This document shows, in pieces, positions 45,108 to 57,593 of a stretch of DNA of 64,000 bases. Source of the stretch: Selaginella moellendorffii (Eukaryota; Streptophyta; Lycopodiopsida; Selaginellales; Selaginellaceae). A program made the position numbers and the translations under genes. The DNA lies in assembly GCF_000143415.4 (NCBI RefSeq), contig NW_003314285.1, positions 1,029,451-1,093,450 of the forward strand. The letters are read 5' to 3'. Within the stretch, counting starts at the first letter, position 1. Each line of letters starts with the position of its first letter. The notes under the pieces are model-generated. The model did not search any database. It saw only the letters and a program-made list of their open reading frames with translations, and was not told where the DNA came from.

Positions 45108-45936
45108 CCTGCTGCCACTGGCGGCAATGGCAGAGGTGGCGGCGATGGTGGTGGCGACGGTGGTGGTGGAGCAAAACAAAAACTCCGTCCCATACAGACT
45201 GGCCAGAGGAGTGTGCCACTGAGCCAGCCAGTGGCGACAAGTCACATTAGACTTTCTTGTACGAAAGAGCAGTGGATCAAAAACTTCGGTCCATGCACGG
45301 ACGCCAAGAACACACAAGACACCAGCAAAGAAAAGAAAGATTAGAAGCGAGAAAGGCACAGAGAAGGAAGAAGAACTATTCGCTCAAACTCCCTCGCTCG
45401 CTACAGTCGGGGAATCACTCATTGGAACACTAGACAGCACTAAAAGGGAAAAACCCTCCCCCGCCTCCTCTAGATTCTTTGTGGGATGGATCGATTAGAT
45501 CGATTAGATCGATTAGAAACACATAAAGAAATCAAGGTCTACCTCAATGACCTCACCGCGGTCGCATTCATCGCGAAAGAGAGGAAAAGAAAGCACTGAT
45601 CCCCGGGAAACTGACAAACAGCAGCTCCTCCACTGGGACTCTCCAATTTGTCAGACGCACAATCGAGCAGCCGATGGCGATCTGGCGATGGCGACACAAA
45701 ATCGCGAGAAAAATCCACCTGGGGTTTGTGCTTATCGGCCAAATAGCCCTAAAAACTGCCTTAGGGTTTATAGAAGAATTGCGGATTTAGGCGCTGTAAC
45801 GGATGGACGCCTGCGCTTCCCGCTTCTTTCCATTTTCAAATTCCAGCCCGCATTTTAGGGTTCTTATGGTCACTGGTTTCTAGCGTTTTCCTTTCTTTCT
45901 TTTGCCTATTAAGATCCGGGCGCTCGCGAAAGATCA
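45108..45936. other. Divergent intergenic region between GT64 and RNF32-like genes
   Basis: Contains the promoters of both genes. GATCGATTA is repeated three times at 45489-45516. A 67-codon minus-strand frame (45539-45742) is open but unlike anything I know; it may be part of the GT64 leader. AAACCCTAA-like strings occur near 45764 and 45857. Confidence 0.45.
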
Positions 45937-47426
45937 ATGATCAACGTAAGGCGGAGAGATCATCAGCAGCAGCACCATGTTTCTGGCGTAAGCTATCACT
46001 TAACGTTTCTATTGGAAGATTGTATGTTGGATCCTTTTTATGCAGCGAGCGGTGCTCAATGCAGTAGCCCTCCAAGATCACTTCACGAGGTCCTTAAGCT
46101 TTGGCATGGCAAGTTTCCTCTCGATCATCTCTTTCTCTCTTTTTTATTCTCATTCTTTCGTTTGCACAGATTCGCTATCATCAAGGACTACAGCAGCAGC
46201 AACAGCAAATCTTGTCTCATCTAAGTCTTGGTTTGTAGAAACTCTTTGTTTTCTCGCATGATTTTCACGAGCTTTCCTTGCTTTGCTTTTCTTTTCTTTT
46301 TTGTGTATAGCGCAACAATGTGGACTTGTTAACAAGCCCAGAGGGGAGTTGACGGAAGAAGAGTGGCGAATCGCTCGCGAGCAGTCGATGGCGAGGAGGG
46401 ACGCACTGCATGGCTGTCCAATTTGTCACGAAATTTTTATTCGTGGAGACCAGGTAAATAAGTGGTCTCTTGCAAAATGGCCACAATCTTAGTTTTTTTT
46501 TTTTTTTTTTCTTTCTGTCTTTGCAGCTTTTACTCAGCTGCTCTCATGTCTTTCACAAGGTTTGGAGCTCTTCACGGATGGTCTTTTAGTGCCACGGAAA
46601 TCACATCAGGGTGCCAATATTTGCAGCAATGCTTGAAACGTTTTGAGAAGTTCTCAAGGCAACGCTGCTGCCCGGTGTGCCGGACCGAGCACTATCAAAC
46701 CATGGCCGTGAGGATACCATCGACTTTGTACAAGAACTTCTTTGCAACAAGGCATGGAAATTCCAAGCTTTTATCATCAAAGCGAAGTGTTTTTCTTTCC
46801 ATTGCTTTCGTGAAGGATACAGACGGCGTACAGGGCTTACAAGTGTCGGAGAGATTACGCTGAGTACAAATGGAGACATCCACCTGAAGATCCAGGCAAA
46901 CGAAAGGAATGGTTTGCAAAAAAGGTTGGTTCTTTTCTTTTTGCATATTTCTCTTCTCTCTAAACCTGTGTGAGCATCAGCTTGAATCGGCTTCAAACCG
47001 ACTGCTGGATCAAATGGCTGTAGACGAAGACAATGTGAAGCTCCTCTTGGCCAGCATCGACAATACTCTGGCCAGCAGTAAGCAGATTTACGATGTTCTT
47101 GGCAGCAGAGATCAAACGAAGGAGGTGGACAATTTAAATCTTAATGAAGAAAGCGATCTTAATTGGCACCAGGTGATCGAAAAGGTACGTTCTTTCTTGC
47201 ATCTATCTCAAGCTTATCATTATTTTTCCAGGCTATTGAGAGATATGACATTGATTGTTCCATTTGCATAATGCCGCTGCAAAAGGATGGAGGATCCAAC
47301 CTTAGCCTGCTCAGCTGCAGCCACTTATTCCATAGCCATTGCATCTCGGAGTTTGAGGCGTTCCATGCATCGGCAGAGCTCTTATGCCCGATTTGTAGAA
47401 CCATGTACAAGAGGTTCGACTTGTAG
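45937..47426 (+). CDS. RNF32-like double RING-H2 / IQ-motif protein
   Basis: Recognised exons: 45937-45968 region, about 46034-46107, about 46177-46230, about 46315-46452, 46527-46559, 46627 to about 46705, about 46815-46924, 46981-47184 and 47232-47426. The first RING is spread over three exons: CPIC in one, LLLSCSHVFHK in a 33-bp micro-exon, and QC...CCPVC in the next. An IQ motif (IQTAYRAYKCRRDY) and then a second RING-H2 (CSICIMPL...CSHLFHSHC...CPIC) at the C-terminus follow. This RING-IQ-RING order is that of RNF32, a calmodulin-binding ubiquitin-ligase candidate. Two joins are unresolved: the splice into 46315, and 46700-46820, where the frame changes without a good intron (either an overlooked intron, a frameshift, or sequence error). 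Confidence 0.8.
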
Positions 47427-47559
47427 CATTGCTGTAGGATTCGATACTCAGAAAGAAAACACTTCTTTGACATTTAAGAATGAGAAATCACATGACTTAA
47501 CAGGAACTTCAAACTTGGCTGATAACCAAATTTAATTCAGGATTGGTTGACAACCAGAT

Positions 47560-48057
47560 TTAACTCTGGCTTGGAACGTGAAAAGGTGGTCCTGGGATGT
47601 GAAATGGTGGAAAACTGGAAGGAGGGAAATGGAAACCAGGGTGAAATGGTGGAAGATGGCCACCAGGTGGTCCTGGAATGAAAGGGGGAAAATTGATTGG
47701 TGGGAACTGGCCACCAGGAGCAGAAGGTGGTCTTGGAATAGAAGGGGGAAAATGAAATGGGGGGAAATGACCAGAAGGGGGAATCTGAAATGGTGGTGAA
47801 GTAGCAAAAGGTGAAGGTGGCCTGGGAATAAAAGGAGGAGCTTGATGGAATGGTGGAATGTGGCTTGAGGGTGGCCAAGCATATCCTGGAAGGTGAGGAG
47901 ATGCAGCATGAGGAACCTGAGTTTGTAAGCTTTTTCCTGCTGAATCAAGTAGAAGAGCATGCTCCTTCAGCAACGTTCGTCTGCCGCTCACTTGCAATGC
48001 ATTGAGAAAGATAAACACTTCAAAGATAAGCATTGAAATGATTTGAAAAGCCATCAC
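47560..48057 (-). CDS. Secreted proline-rich cell-wall-type protein
   Basis: A 165-residue intronless frame. Residues 1-25 are a signal peptide, then a short basic/leucine-rich stretch, and residues about 60-165 consist of repeats built on PPF/PPS with His, Gly and Phe (IPPFH, FPPF, PGPP). It looks like a cell-wall proline-rich or early-nodulin-type structural protein; no Tyr cross-linking or extensin SPPPP blocks are seen. A decayed copy lies at 49430-49790. It converges with the RNF32-like gene. Confidence 0.72.
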   Translation of the reverse strand: MMAFQIISMLIFEVFIFLNALQVSGRRTLLKEHALLLDSAGKSLQTQVPHAASPHLPGYAWPPSSHIPPFHQAPPFIPRPPSPFATSPPFQIPPSGHFPPFHFPPSIPRPPSAPGGQFPPINFPPFIPGPPGGHLPPFHPGFHFPPSSFPPFHIPGPPFHVPSQS

Positions 48058-49429
48058 AACTCAAATGCTTTCATTTAATCACTGAATTTATATTGGAGTC
48101 CAATGACCTTAGACCACTAACTTATTTTGGCTATTTGGTTGTTCCAAATGTTAAGTTCTTTTCTTTTTACTCTTTATTGATCCTGTTTTACTGCTGGTGG
48201 GTGTTAGTGGCAGCATGGATCCATTGGGCTTCACTGGATTGACACCACATGATTAGTCTATATTTATAGAGACAACTCTGATGCCAATACAAATCTCTCC
48301 AAACATCGGGGAAGTGATAAATACACAAATGGACAACACTAGGATAACAATGGATGCTGAAGTTGTGGAAGAAATTCCACAATTTAGGTTATAGAGTTCT
48401 ACAAATGTTGCAAAACCATTAATTGAAGATATAACCAATGAGGCGAGTTTAGGCCAAGAAAATTAAGGTCAAGAAACTGAATAGGATAAAGAGGACAAGG
48501 CTACAAAAGAAAATCTAAGTGAACCAAAGGAGTATGGGCTATATATTTGACAGCAACACACCATTGGTCAATCAGTTTAGTGAGATGAGGTAACCATAGC
48601 AGTAGTAAACACCATAGCAGCACTACAAGATCAAGGCTAGTCACGCCTTCGCTCACAAAACCACAAGTTAGTCAAGTGAGCTAGCAATTTGAAGTTTTAT
48701 GGAGGAACTTGCTCAACACATCAAGGGAGTAAGCAAGTAGCCAATTGACAAGCTGATGCAGCCAATAAAAGATGAAGAAACAACAAAATACTGTGTGCAG
48801 GTCTTAAGGTACCTCAAGACAATCACCAAGAAAGTAGATGGTGTCATGGGCAAGCAGAATCATCAATGCCACATAATTCAATAACTCAAGAGTGTAATTC
48901 TAACTTCCACATCCACCGATGCAGAGCACATCAACCACCAAGACTAGCATATCACAATGCTCGACTAGAAAAATCAAATCAATCTGTATCCATCATCATT
49001 TGTAATGCATTCACTTGAATCTATAAAAATCACCTTTCTATCAGACTTTGCCGCTATCTTCTAGGTGGGCTTAACAAACTTAAAATTGGAGCATTTCTCC
49101 AGTCCATCACATCCCTGTAAAACTTTTGTTACCACTGCATTAAATAGTGAAGTGAGAACCATATGTGAAGTTCCATGGCAGTGAAGCTGTAGAGTAGCAG
49201 AAAAGTTACAAAGAGTATAAACATTTTTCCTAGGCCACAACAAAGAAACTTAGGAATGATCAGGTAAGTCACAAGGTTATAAGCATTACCATCTAGGCAA
49301 ATTTGCAATAGTTTGATACATGTTATAAAATTAATTGTCATAAGAAATAGTAACTCTTAATAGTTATTTCAATGGAGAAGCATATATTGAAGAGCCAATT
49401 TACATTACTTTAAGAGTGAAACAAAAATC
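48058..49429. other. Intergenic region, nothing recognised
   Basis: AT-rich and without coding frames. Around 48470-49020 the composition is A- and CAA-rich, as in decayed gag regions, but no motif supports a specific element. Confidence 0.4.
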
Positions 49430-49790
49430 TGGAACTCCAAATAATGGCTGAAGAAAATTAATTCTGGCCTGGAATATGAAAAGGTGGTAGACAAAAGAAT
49501 GGTGGAATATAGCTAGGTCCTGGGATGTGAAATGGAGCACCATAACATAAAAGGAGCGAGAAATGGTGGGAACTGCCATGAGGTGGTAATAGAATAACAG
49601 AGGGAAAATGGAATAGTAGAAAATGGCTACCAGGAATGTGAAATGGTACAAATGAGAGATTGGGTAGAATGGTGGAATATGGTTTGAATATGGCATGGGA
49701 AAAAATAGCGGAATGGTGGAATGTGGCTTGAGAGAGGTCAATTATATCTTGTAGTGTGAGGAAATAGTGTGTAACTTGAGCTTCCTATAC
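49430..49790 (-). pseudogene. Decayed duplicate of the proline-rich protein gene
   Basis: Matches 47560-47920 on the minus strand block for block (for example GGTCCTGGGATGTGAAATGG at 47589 and 49525). The Pro-rich frame is destroyed by small indels and by changes of G/C to A/T. The signal-peptide end is not recognisable. Confidence 0.75.
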
Positions 49791-50512
49791 ACCTTGATGA
49801 TGGTCTATCAACTTTTTTCTTAAATTTAATGCTTTTATTCTTTCGTGGGTATAGAGTCAATATTACTTGATATGAATCTCACTTTTTCTTTCTCTTTACC
49901 ACAATTTTAATTATCATAGATGGTTTGGAAAAGGAAAAACCATTACAAAGGCTAAGAAAAATCGGAAAGATGTTATGAAATGTCTTTATTTTAAATCCAC
50001 TTCTGCTCTCATTTCCACCCATGAACCCAAAAATATGTAATAATAAGTAACTTTTATTCCCAATTGCACTCAACTCTTAGGGACATTTATAATTGAATTA
50101 GAAGTAACACTTATATGATATATTGATAGTTATTTTAATTTACAAAGATGCTTTATTCTAAATTTGAGATGGACATCCCATAACTTTTTCTCTATATTTA
50201 AATTTATATACTTGGAGTGAAGATCATTAAAATTTATGGCCAAGCCATTGAATTGCTAGATTTTTCTTAGATACTTCAAGATCTCCATTTAAACAATTTT
50301 CTGAATTAAGATTAATTAAGAACCACCTTTTATTTTTCCAAAATTTTAATTTTACCCTAGACAAGCCTCCCTAGCTAAATCCCTTAGGCCATAAAATATT
50401 TTTGAAATATTCTAATAGTTCATGTCATTGGGCCCAAATAATTCTATCATAAACTAGTTCTGAGACCTCTAAACCCTCACTAAATTGCCTTTTTTTTTTC
50501 TAGTTATTTATG
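49791..50512. other. AT-rich intergenic region, nothing recognised
   Basis: No gene or repeat that I can support. Confidence 0.4.
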
Positions 50513-53500
50513 TAGTGCACTTGAATTTGGAACTGAACTCCAAGCTTGTTGTGCTACGAAACAAGGGTCTACCCAAGTACTAACGAATGAGAGAAATGAA
50601 AGTTTGATTTATAGAAATATATTTCTTTATTGATTTGCAAGATTTATTACAAAATTTACAAAAGCTATTCTTTCTTACGATTCTCATACTACATGACAAG
50701 CTCATGAGCATATGTAAAATTCTTAAGAGGCTCCCAAGTTAATTCACAAGTTGGGTAACTTTTCCACTTAATTAGATACTCTTGATGTTTGGCATGTTTA
50801 AGCCAGCGTATACCCAAAATAGCTTCCACTTCATATTCAAGTTCACTATCTACAACTTTTGGTGGTGGATGAATCTCCCCTTGATATGCAACATCTATAG
50901 TGTAAAGAGCCAATAAATTGGTATAAAATACCATTTCCACAGGCCGATAAAATATATCACCAATTTGTTTTAAAACCTAATAGGGTCCAACATATCTTGG
51001 TAATAGCTTCCAAAATAAAGATCCCTTTACATTCAAGTTTCGAGAAGATAGCCACACTTGATCTCCCACTTAATAGAATACATCTTGATGATGTTGATCC
51101 TTATTATGTCAATACCTATTTTGAGCTTTGCTTATCGCCTCAGTATCTTTAGACTAACTTTGGCATAGTTGCTTCATATAAGTCTCAACAATTGGGATTA
51201 ACACTTTGGATATTGGTTTTGGTACAACAATTTGTTGAGGAACCCCATGAGCATTCCTTTGCAGCATCTCCCATAGAAAATAGCTAATAGCATTGTGAAA
51301 TGTGTTGTTATAACAAATTTCTACTTTATCCAAATGAATCACGTTGGTCCACCACAACATAGTACCACAAATAATCCTCAACTTGAGCATTCACATATTC
51401 AGTCTGCCCATCAATTTGAGGATGATAAGTTGTACTAAACTTCAACTTGGTACTGAAAAACTAGAACAATGTGCCCCAAAACTTCCTTGTAAATCTCAAA
51501 TCTCTATCTGAGATCATCTCTTCGAAAAGACCATGAACTCACATTACTTCATGGAAAAAGAGCTTTGCTGCTTGCTTTGCATTTACTATTTTCACAGTTG
51601 AAATGAAGTGTGCAATCTTCAACAACTGATCCACAACCACCATCAAAGTATCATAATCCTTAGACTTTAGCAAGCAAGTGACAAAATCAAGTATCACACT
51701 CTGAAATGGCCATACCAGTGCTAGAATGCACTATAATTTCCCAGCTTGCTTCTCAGTTCTACGCTTACATTGTTGGCATACCGGGTAGGAACAGATATAC
51801 TCCACTACATCACCTTCCATACCAAATCAGAAAAATCCTTTTTTCAATGAAGAGTCTTTCATTTTCTACCGTGTCCTGCTGCCGAAACATTATAATGTTC
51901 CCGCAGAAACAACTACTACAGTTCCTAAGATACAATCTTTCTTGCTTATAGAATATAAGCCTATCCCAAACTGAGAAGTGAAGTTTCATATTGGTTTGAC
52001 TAGCAATATTTGCCACTTCACTATTAGGGTTCTGCTTTGACAACTCCATACAGTGCAAGATTGTCTTAGCCAATGGATCACTACTATACGAAGCCCAAAT
52101 GTCTTCCAACTAGTCTGAACTAATTGCTGACTTTGCTCAAAATTGAGTTTGACAACTTAACGCATCCGAAACAATATTGTCTTTACCAAGTTTATAGATA
52201 ATTTCAATATCAAATTTAGCGAGCTTCTCTTGCCAACGAGCTTGCTTCGGCATCGTAAGCTTAGGCTGCATAGCAAGTAGCTCAGTGTGTTACTATCCAT
52301 ATAAACCTTGGTATATCTACCCAAATAATATTTCCAGTGTTCTAATGCCAACACTATAGCAAACATCTTTTTTTCGTGTGTTGGCCATCTTCATTGGGTT
52401 TCATCCAATTTCTTGGAGTAGAACGCAATGGGATAACTATGTCACCTTAGCATCACAATTTTGCTGCAACACGGCATCAATAGCATAGCTAGATGCATCA
52501 CAATGCACTTTGAAAGGTTTATCAAGATCTGGGATCTTGAGAACATGAACTGTAGTCAAGATTTCTTTCAACCGTACAAAAGCACATTGACAAGCCGGTG
52601 TCTAGTGAAATGGTATACTACTCTTCATTAACTCAATCAACAAAAGAGCAATTCTAGCAAAATTGCAAACAAACTTGTGATAATATCTTGCCAAACTGAT
52701 AAAGGAATGAATATTTGATACAATGGTCGGGACTTCCTAAGACTTTACCACTTCTACCTTCTTCGAATCCACCTTAATTATGACTATATGTCCAAGAAAG
52801 TTCACGCAAAAGCATATTTACTTTCATTAGCATACAATTTATGTTCATGCAACTTCTGAAACACTAGCTCTAAGTGTTTTAAATAATCCTCCAACGTTTC
52901 ACTAAAGACTAGAACATCATTGATATATAAAATAACAAATATGTCCAAATAATCTCTAAATATTCTTCTATCATAGTACTGAACAAGCATCCCAATCCTT
53001 TATGGAGCGCTTTTGCAATTGAAAGGACACATCAGGACGTCCTTTTGACCTCAACATAATGTGACTTTGTCCAACATCATAAATCCCTTTAATATATTTG
53101 TTGAAGAAATCCATACCAAACACCATCTAAAAATTTGGTATTTTCAACATTACCAAGTCCACTCTTTCTTTCCACTTGGATATTTTTAATGAAACATCAC
53201 TCACAACTTTTTCGGCTACTTACCCACCTTCCACAAACTGGAAGTGTATGGGTGATATCTGCTCAGCTTTCAATTCTTACAACTTAACTAAGTCTTCGGA
53301 TATGATGCTGTGTGTAGCTCTCGTGTCAGTCATCACTCAAATTCAGTGTCCATGAACAAAGCCTACCAAATACATCAACGGATTAGTGTTTGCATTGATT
53401 GCAAAAAAAACTTGAGGAAAGTAATGAAAGTAACTCACCTTCTCTTCCTCATAGTCTACATTGACCAACTCGTTAACCCCTTCAACTTCACCACCACCGT

Positions 53501-53768
53501 CTTCCCTCATGACATTAACACAAGATCTTGTCTTATGCTTGTTGGAACATTCCGAGGACCTATATTCTGTCTCTCCATAATGGAAGTAATGCCCACACTA
53601 CTTGTTTTACTAGGAGCAGATTTTGTAGGTTGCTGCTGCTTATAACCACCAAAAGGAGGAATAGAGGGCCTAGGACCAAAAAAAGCTATTGGTGGTTGCT
53701 AATCACCACTTTTGTTAACTATTGCTTGTGAGCCTCCAAGGCGGAACCTTCCTTCCACCCTTTGTTTC
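50513..53768 (-). pseudogene. Decayed chromovirus copy B, pol part with internal deletion
   Basis: Minus-strand relative of the intact element. From left: about 70 bp of 3' LTR fused to the 3' untranslated part, chromodomain (50689-50940, with YLIKWKSYP), integrase (51154-51800), RNase H (about 52150-52560), part of RT (52802-52985), then an abrupt jump at about 52988 into the protease region. Roughly the N-terminal half of RT and its linker are deleted. Protease and zinc-knuckle remnants run to 53768. Stops and C-to-T-type changes are everywhere. A LARD solo LTR interrupts it at 53769, and gag continues at 54915. Confidence 0.92.
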
Positions 53769-54909
53769 TGTAGCGCACGTGGTTTTTACCCTTTATCCTA
53801 TGGTGATTTACCATAGGATAACACCACGAAGCGGAACCTAAACCCTCTTTGTGCCACGTGATAGATGCCACATGTCACATGCCACGTGTCCAAAGGATAG
53901 TGGTGTGGAACCTGAGTTTCAGGGCCTTGGGCCACTGAATGAAGGGACGGTGCCAAACTCCCAAGCTTGGAGCCAAGGAGTGATGGAACCGAACCACAGA
54001 GCAACTCCTGAGCATATAGCCCAAAGAGCGAAGGGACAGGAGCCCGAAGCGACTTGGAACAGTCCTGGAGCAACCAGCATCCTAATGCCAGGACTAGCAC
54101 GCAAAATGGAGCCAAATGGAGTCTGGCACTATTTCGGCATACCAGTGAGGACATGGGTACTCCACTAGCTAGCATGGAATGGAACTTGGGCTTAGACCCA
54201 AGCCAGACATAGAACAAGGACAGGCACGCAAGCGGGAGCTAGACTATGCCTTAGGTTGGTCAGCCATGCCCGACCTACCCACTATCCCTACTATACATTT
54301 GGAACCCCCCATATCCCCCCCCCCCCCCTTGAGGAACACACACTTTGGGCTTTCACCCCAAGCCTCCCTTAGTATCAGGAGTTAATCTCTGGGACAAGCT
54401 TGAAATTTACTAAATATGGAATGTCTTTAGATTGCGAATTTGGACACGGGACGAATACCATTGTGTTTAGGCCGATCTCTACATTCTGTAGATATGCCAA
54501 ATGAGCAAATCTGGACACTTTCCATAAATAGCATTTGGGACTGAAATGAGACCAACACAAAGGGCATGATAGCGAGGGTGTTTGGTAGACATGGTAAGCT
54601 ATCATCTAGCGATATTGAGGGACCAAGCTCAATATCACGGGGGTTCCCAACACTAGCAAGTGCAAATCAACATCATGAGTTTCTCATCACTGTGTCAAGT
54701 CTGCTTGACAAATGACAATTTAGGATTTCCTTCCTTAGTGCCCTTCCGGTCTAAGTGCACATGTGATGACCAGTTTCTCAACTAGCTCAGGCGGAGATTG
54801 ATAACGGGTCCAACAATACTGACCTCCTGCCGTCGTGGCAATAAGGAAAGAGTGTCCGCAAGGACTGGTCGACAGGTAACTTTCAATACCCAAAGTCACA
54901 TTCGCGATA
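53769..54909 (-). mobile_element. LARD solo LTR
   Basis: A single 1141-bp LTR in reverse orientation (TGTAGCGCACGTGG to CGCGATA) with no interior and no partner. It is flanked by a perfect target duplication GTTTC (53764-53768, 54910-54914). This is the product of recombination between the two LTRs of an earlier full LARD. The terminal CGCGACA has mutated to CGCGATA. Confidence 0.92.
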
Positions 54910-54914
54910 GTTTC

Positions 54915-55962
54915 TAATCACCTTGTTTATTCCCAGAGTTTTTATTCTTATAGCATATGGCTACTGATATTGTTCCATGAGTGAGTGATTAAAGGCAATT
55001 TGTTGTGCTGCCTCCTTACACTCCAGGTACATTTTTTGCTTAAACTTCAAAGTCTCATTGCAAGAAAGTGAACTTAAACCTTCTAGGAAATAACTTCAAG
55101 CATCTTCATCACTTATATTTGCAATTATAATGCAAACGCATTAACATAATGCATAAGGTCTCTTCGCTGCTTTAACCACTACAACTCTATGCAAAGTCTC
55201 AAACCATGATCATCTATCAAGTATTCTTTACAGATACAAAACCACATCTTAGTCCAACTTCTAGTCTACCCTTTCTCAACACACACCTAGCACCACTAAG
55301 TTTTGGCATGATTGGTGAGAAATGATTGCACACACGCAACTTTTATATGATTATCTATGTCTGCTGCTATGAAATAGTTTTTCATATCGTAGACCCAGTT
55401 TTCCAAAACCTAATAGTCCTACATAACTTTGAAATTGGGTGGTTTCGGAAGCTTGACCTTTGAAACTTGTGCAACCAAGGGTGATTGTAGAACTTCATCA
55501 TCCTCAAAACTTGAAGAGGAGTTTATTTGTTTAGGTTTAGCTAGTTTAGCTGCCTTGGCTTCCTTCTTCTTCTTCTTGTTCTCCTTCTTTAATTTGCAAA
55601 CTTCCCTTCGCAAATTTTTGATCTCAACTTCCTAAGCTATACACTACAATGCCATAGTATTTGACTCTTCCTCTTTTGACACAACCCCAGCCTCTTCCAC
55701 AGCATCTCTAGCAAAAGTTTCCTCCTCTCAATTTGCCTATCTAGAGGTTTTAGCATCATCAGCACGGTTCTTTTTCACCAACCCGCTAGCTATATGCATG
55801 CCTCTATCAGTAACTGAACATGCATACAATGTTCTTATCGAATAGTGCAATCCAACTAATCCTACATATGGCACTTCGGATCTACTAAAAAAGTCTCTGC
55901 ATATGCAAAAAATCCGCTAAACATTATATAGGAATTGTTGAGACAATTGCTCTAATACCAAA
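54915..55962 (-). pseudogene. Decayed chromovirus copy B, gag part
   Basis: Continuation of copy B. Gag core and the Lys-rich coiled-coil region (55419-55613) match the intact element. The acidic N-terminus is near 55660-55740, and the minus-strand primer site (CTAATACCA) is at about 55951. No intact frame remains. Confidence 0.9.
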
Positions 55963-56112
55963 TGTAGCACACCTGAATTTAGAGCTGAATTCCAAGCCCA
56001 TTATGCTATGAAACAAGGGTATAGTACAATCCCATGAGCACTAGCTCTCCGTATCCAACACCTGCATGCAAAATGGTGTCAAACAGTGTCTAGCACAATT
56101 TTGGCATACCGG
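55963..56112 (-). repeat. Chromovirus copy B LTR, left part
   Basis: First 150 bp of the 5' LTR of copy B (minus orientation, starts TGTAGCACACC). It is broken by an element insertion at 56113 and resumes at 62939. Confidence 0.9.
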
Positions 56113-57593
56113 TGTTGGGAGAAGGAGGGGCACCTCCCCCAACACTCACTCAAATGTAAAAAATGCTTCAATGCTCTTCACAAAATGCCCCCCCTTGCCC
56201 TTGTGGGGCAAGGGTTTTATACAAGGAAGATGCGGGATATTTTGAGGACTAGAATATTCCCTCTCTCTTTCTCACTCTCTTGATGGCCATGCCCTAACAT
56301 GCGACCATTGTGGATCGCGCTAGCTCCAGATGCGTGAGAACCCGCCGAAGAGTGTAGAGTGTACCTCTGCTACTGATGCCAAGTGCTGGTAGCTGCATTA
56401 AATAGTAGAAACTCTAGAAAACAAAGTGGAAAAAGAAAGAAAGGAGGTAGGTGTGAAGTTTGGAGACAAAGAGGAAAACCCGGTGGGAAACCCTATAGTC
56501 AAATTGTGAAGTTAAAGGAAAAGTGCAGAAAATGTGTGAAAAGAGGAGGAAAATAGAAGAAAAGAAAGAAAAAGAAAAAGTGAGTACCCAAAGAACTTAA
56601 CCCATACCTGGATTTCAGCTCAGGGAAGTGTAATATGCAAATGCAACCTCTTGATGACTTCCAATATGCTCCAAGGATTGGCCGAGATCGAGAAAGAAAG
56701 AGAGGTAGAAGAGGGGATGCATTGCCCAAGGGTGGTAAGTGTAGAAATGATGCAAGATGGAGTGATATGGTAGAGTGCTAAGATGGTGGTAGCACTTTGA
56801 AAAGGTGGCCATCTCCATAGAGTAAGCACCGACCTCTTGGAGTAGCCAGTAACTGGTAACCAATAACTAGTAACCAGTAACTGGGGACCACCTACTCTCT
56901 CTCCTACTCCTGAGATGGTGGTGGCACTTTGAGAAGTGGTAGGCCAATAAACTGAAGTGTCGGACTAAGGAAGACAGTAGCTGAAAAGGACAGCATAGTT
57001 GCTAGATTGCCAGTAAAGAGAGGTGGCATGTGTCCATTGAGTGCTAGAGCAGAAGAAAGTGGCTTCGGCTTCTGTGGCCTCACTTAGAGATCCACCTAGG
57101 TGCCTTGAGTGAACAAGTTCACCCGGTTGGAAGAAAGGCACTCTAGAAAAGCTAGTGCATCATCGGCAAATGGTCGTAAGGATATCTCGAAAATGGCACG
57201 TCCAAATAAGGTGGTGTATTTTGCTGCAGTGCATGTATGTCTGTCCGTGGTATGGTGTAAATGTGACCTCAAATGAAGATGTGAATGATGGTGAAAGAAT
57301 GAAAGATGCAAGATGGGCATCTAGAGATAAGTGCGGGTAACACTGCTGGAAGTGATTGATGATGGAATTGTGAGTGTAGATGATATGGAATGAATGAGGG
57401 GAATGTGTTAGGTGTAGTAATGGTAAGGAAAGGGCCAAAGAACCTGGAACATAGACTGGGCCAAGCAAGGAACCTCCATACAAATGGCAATGCAGGCATG
57501 GGCCATGGTCCAACCCCCTGAAAGTAAGAAAAAGAGCCATGAAAGTAAAGTGAAAGAAAGGGAGAAAAAGAAAAAGAAGAGAAGAGGAACACC

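Noticed and set aside
45539-45742. 67-codon minus-strand frame upstream of GT64
   Set aside because: No family resemblance and in a promoter/leader region. Kept only as a remark under the intergenic entry.
56842-56915. GGTAAC/AGTAACT repeats as a CRISPR-like array
   Set aside because: Units are short, irregular and contiguous with no unique spacers; the DNA is a plant retroelement.
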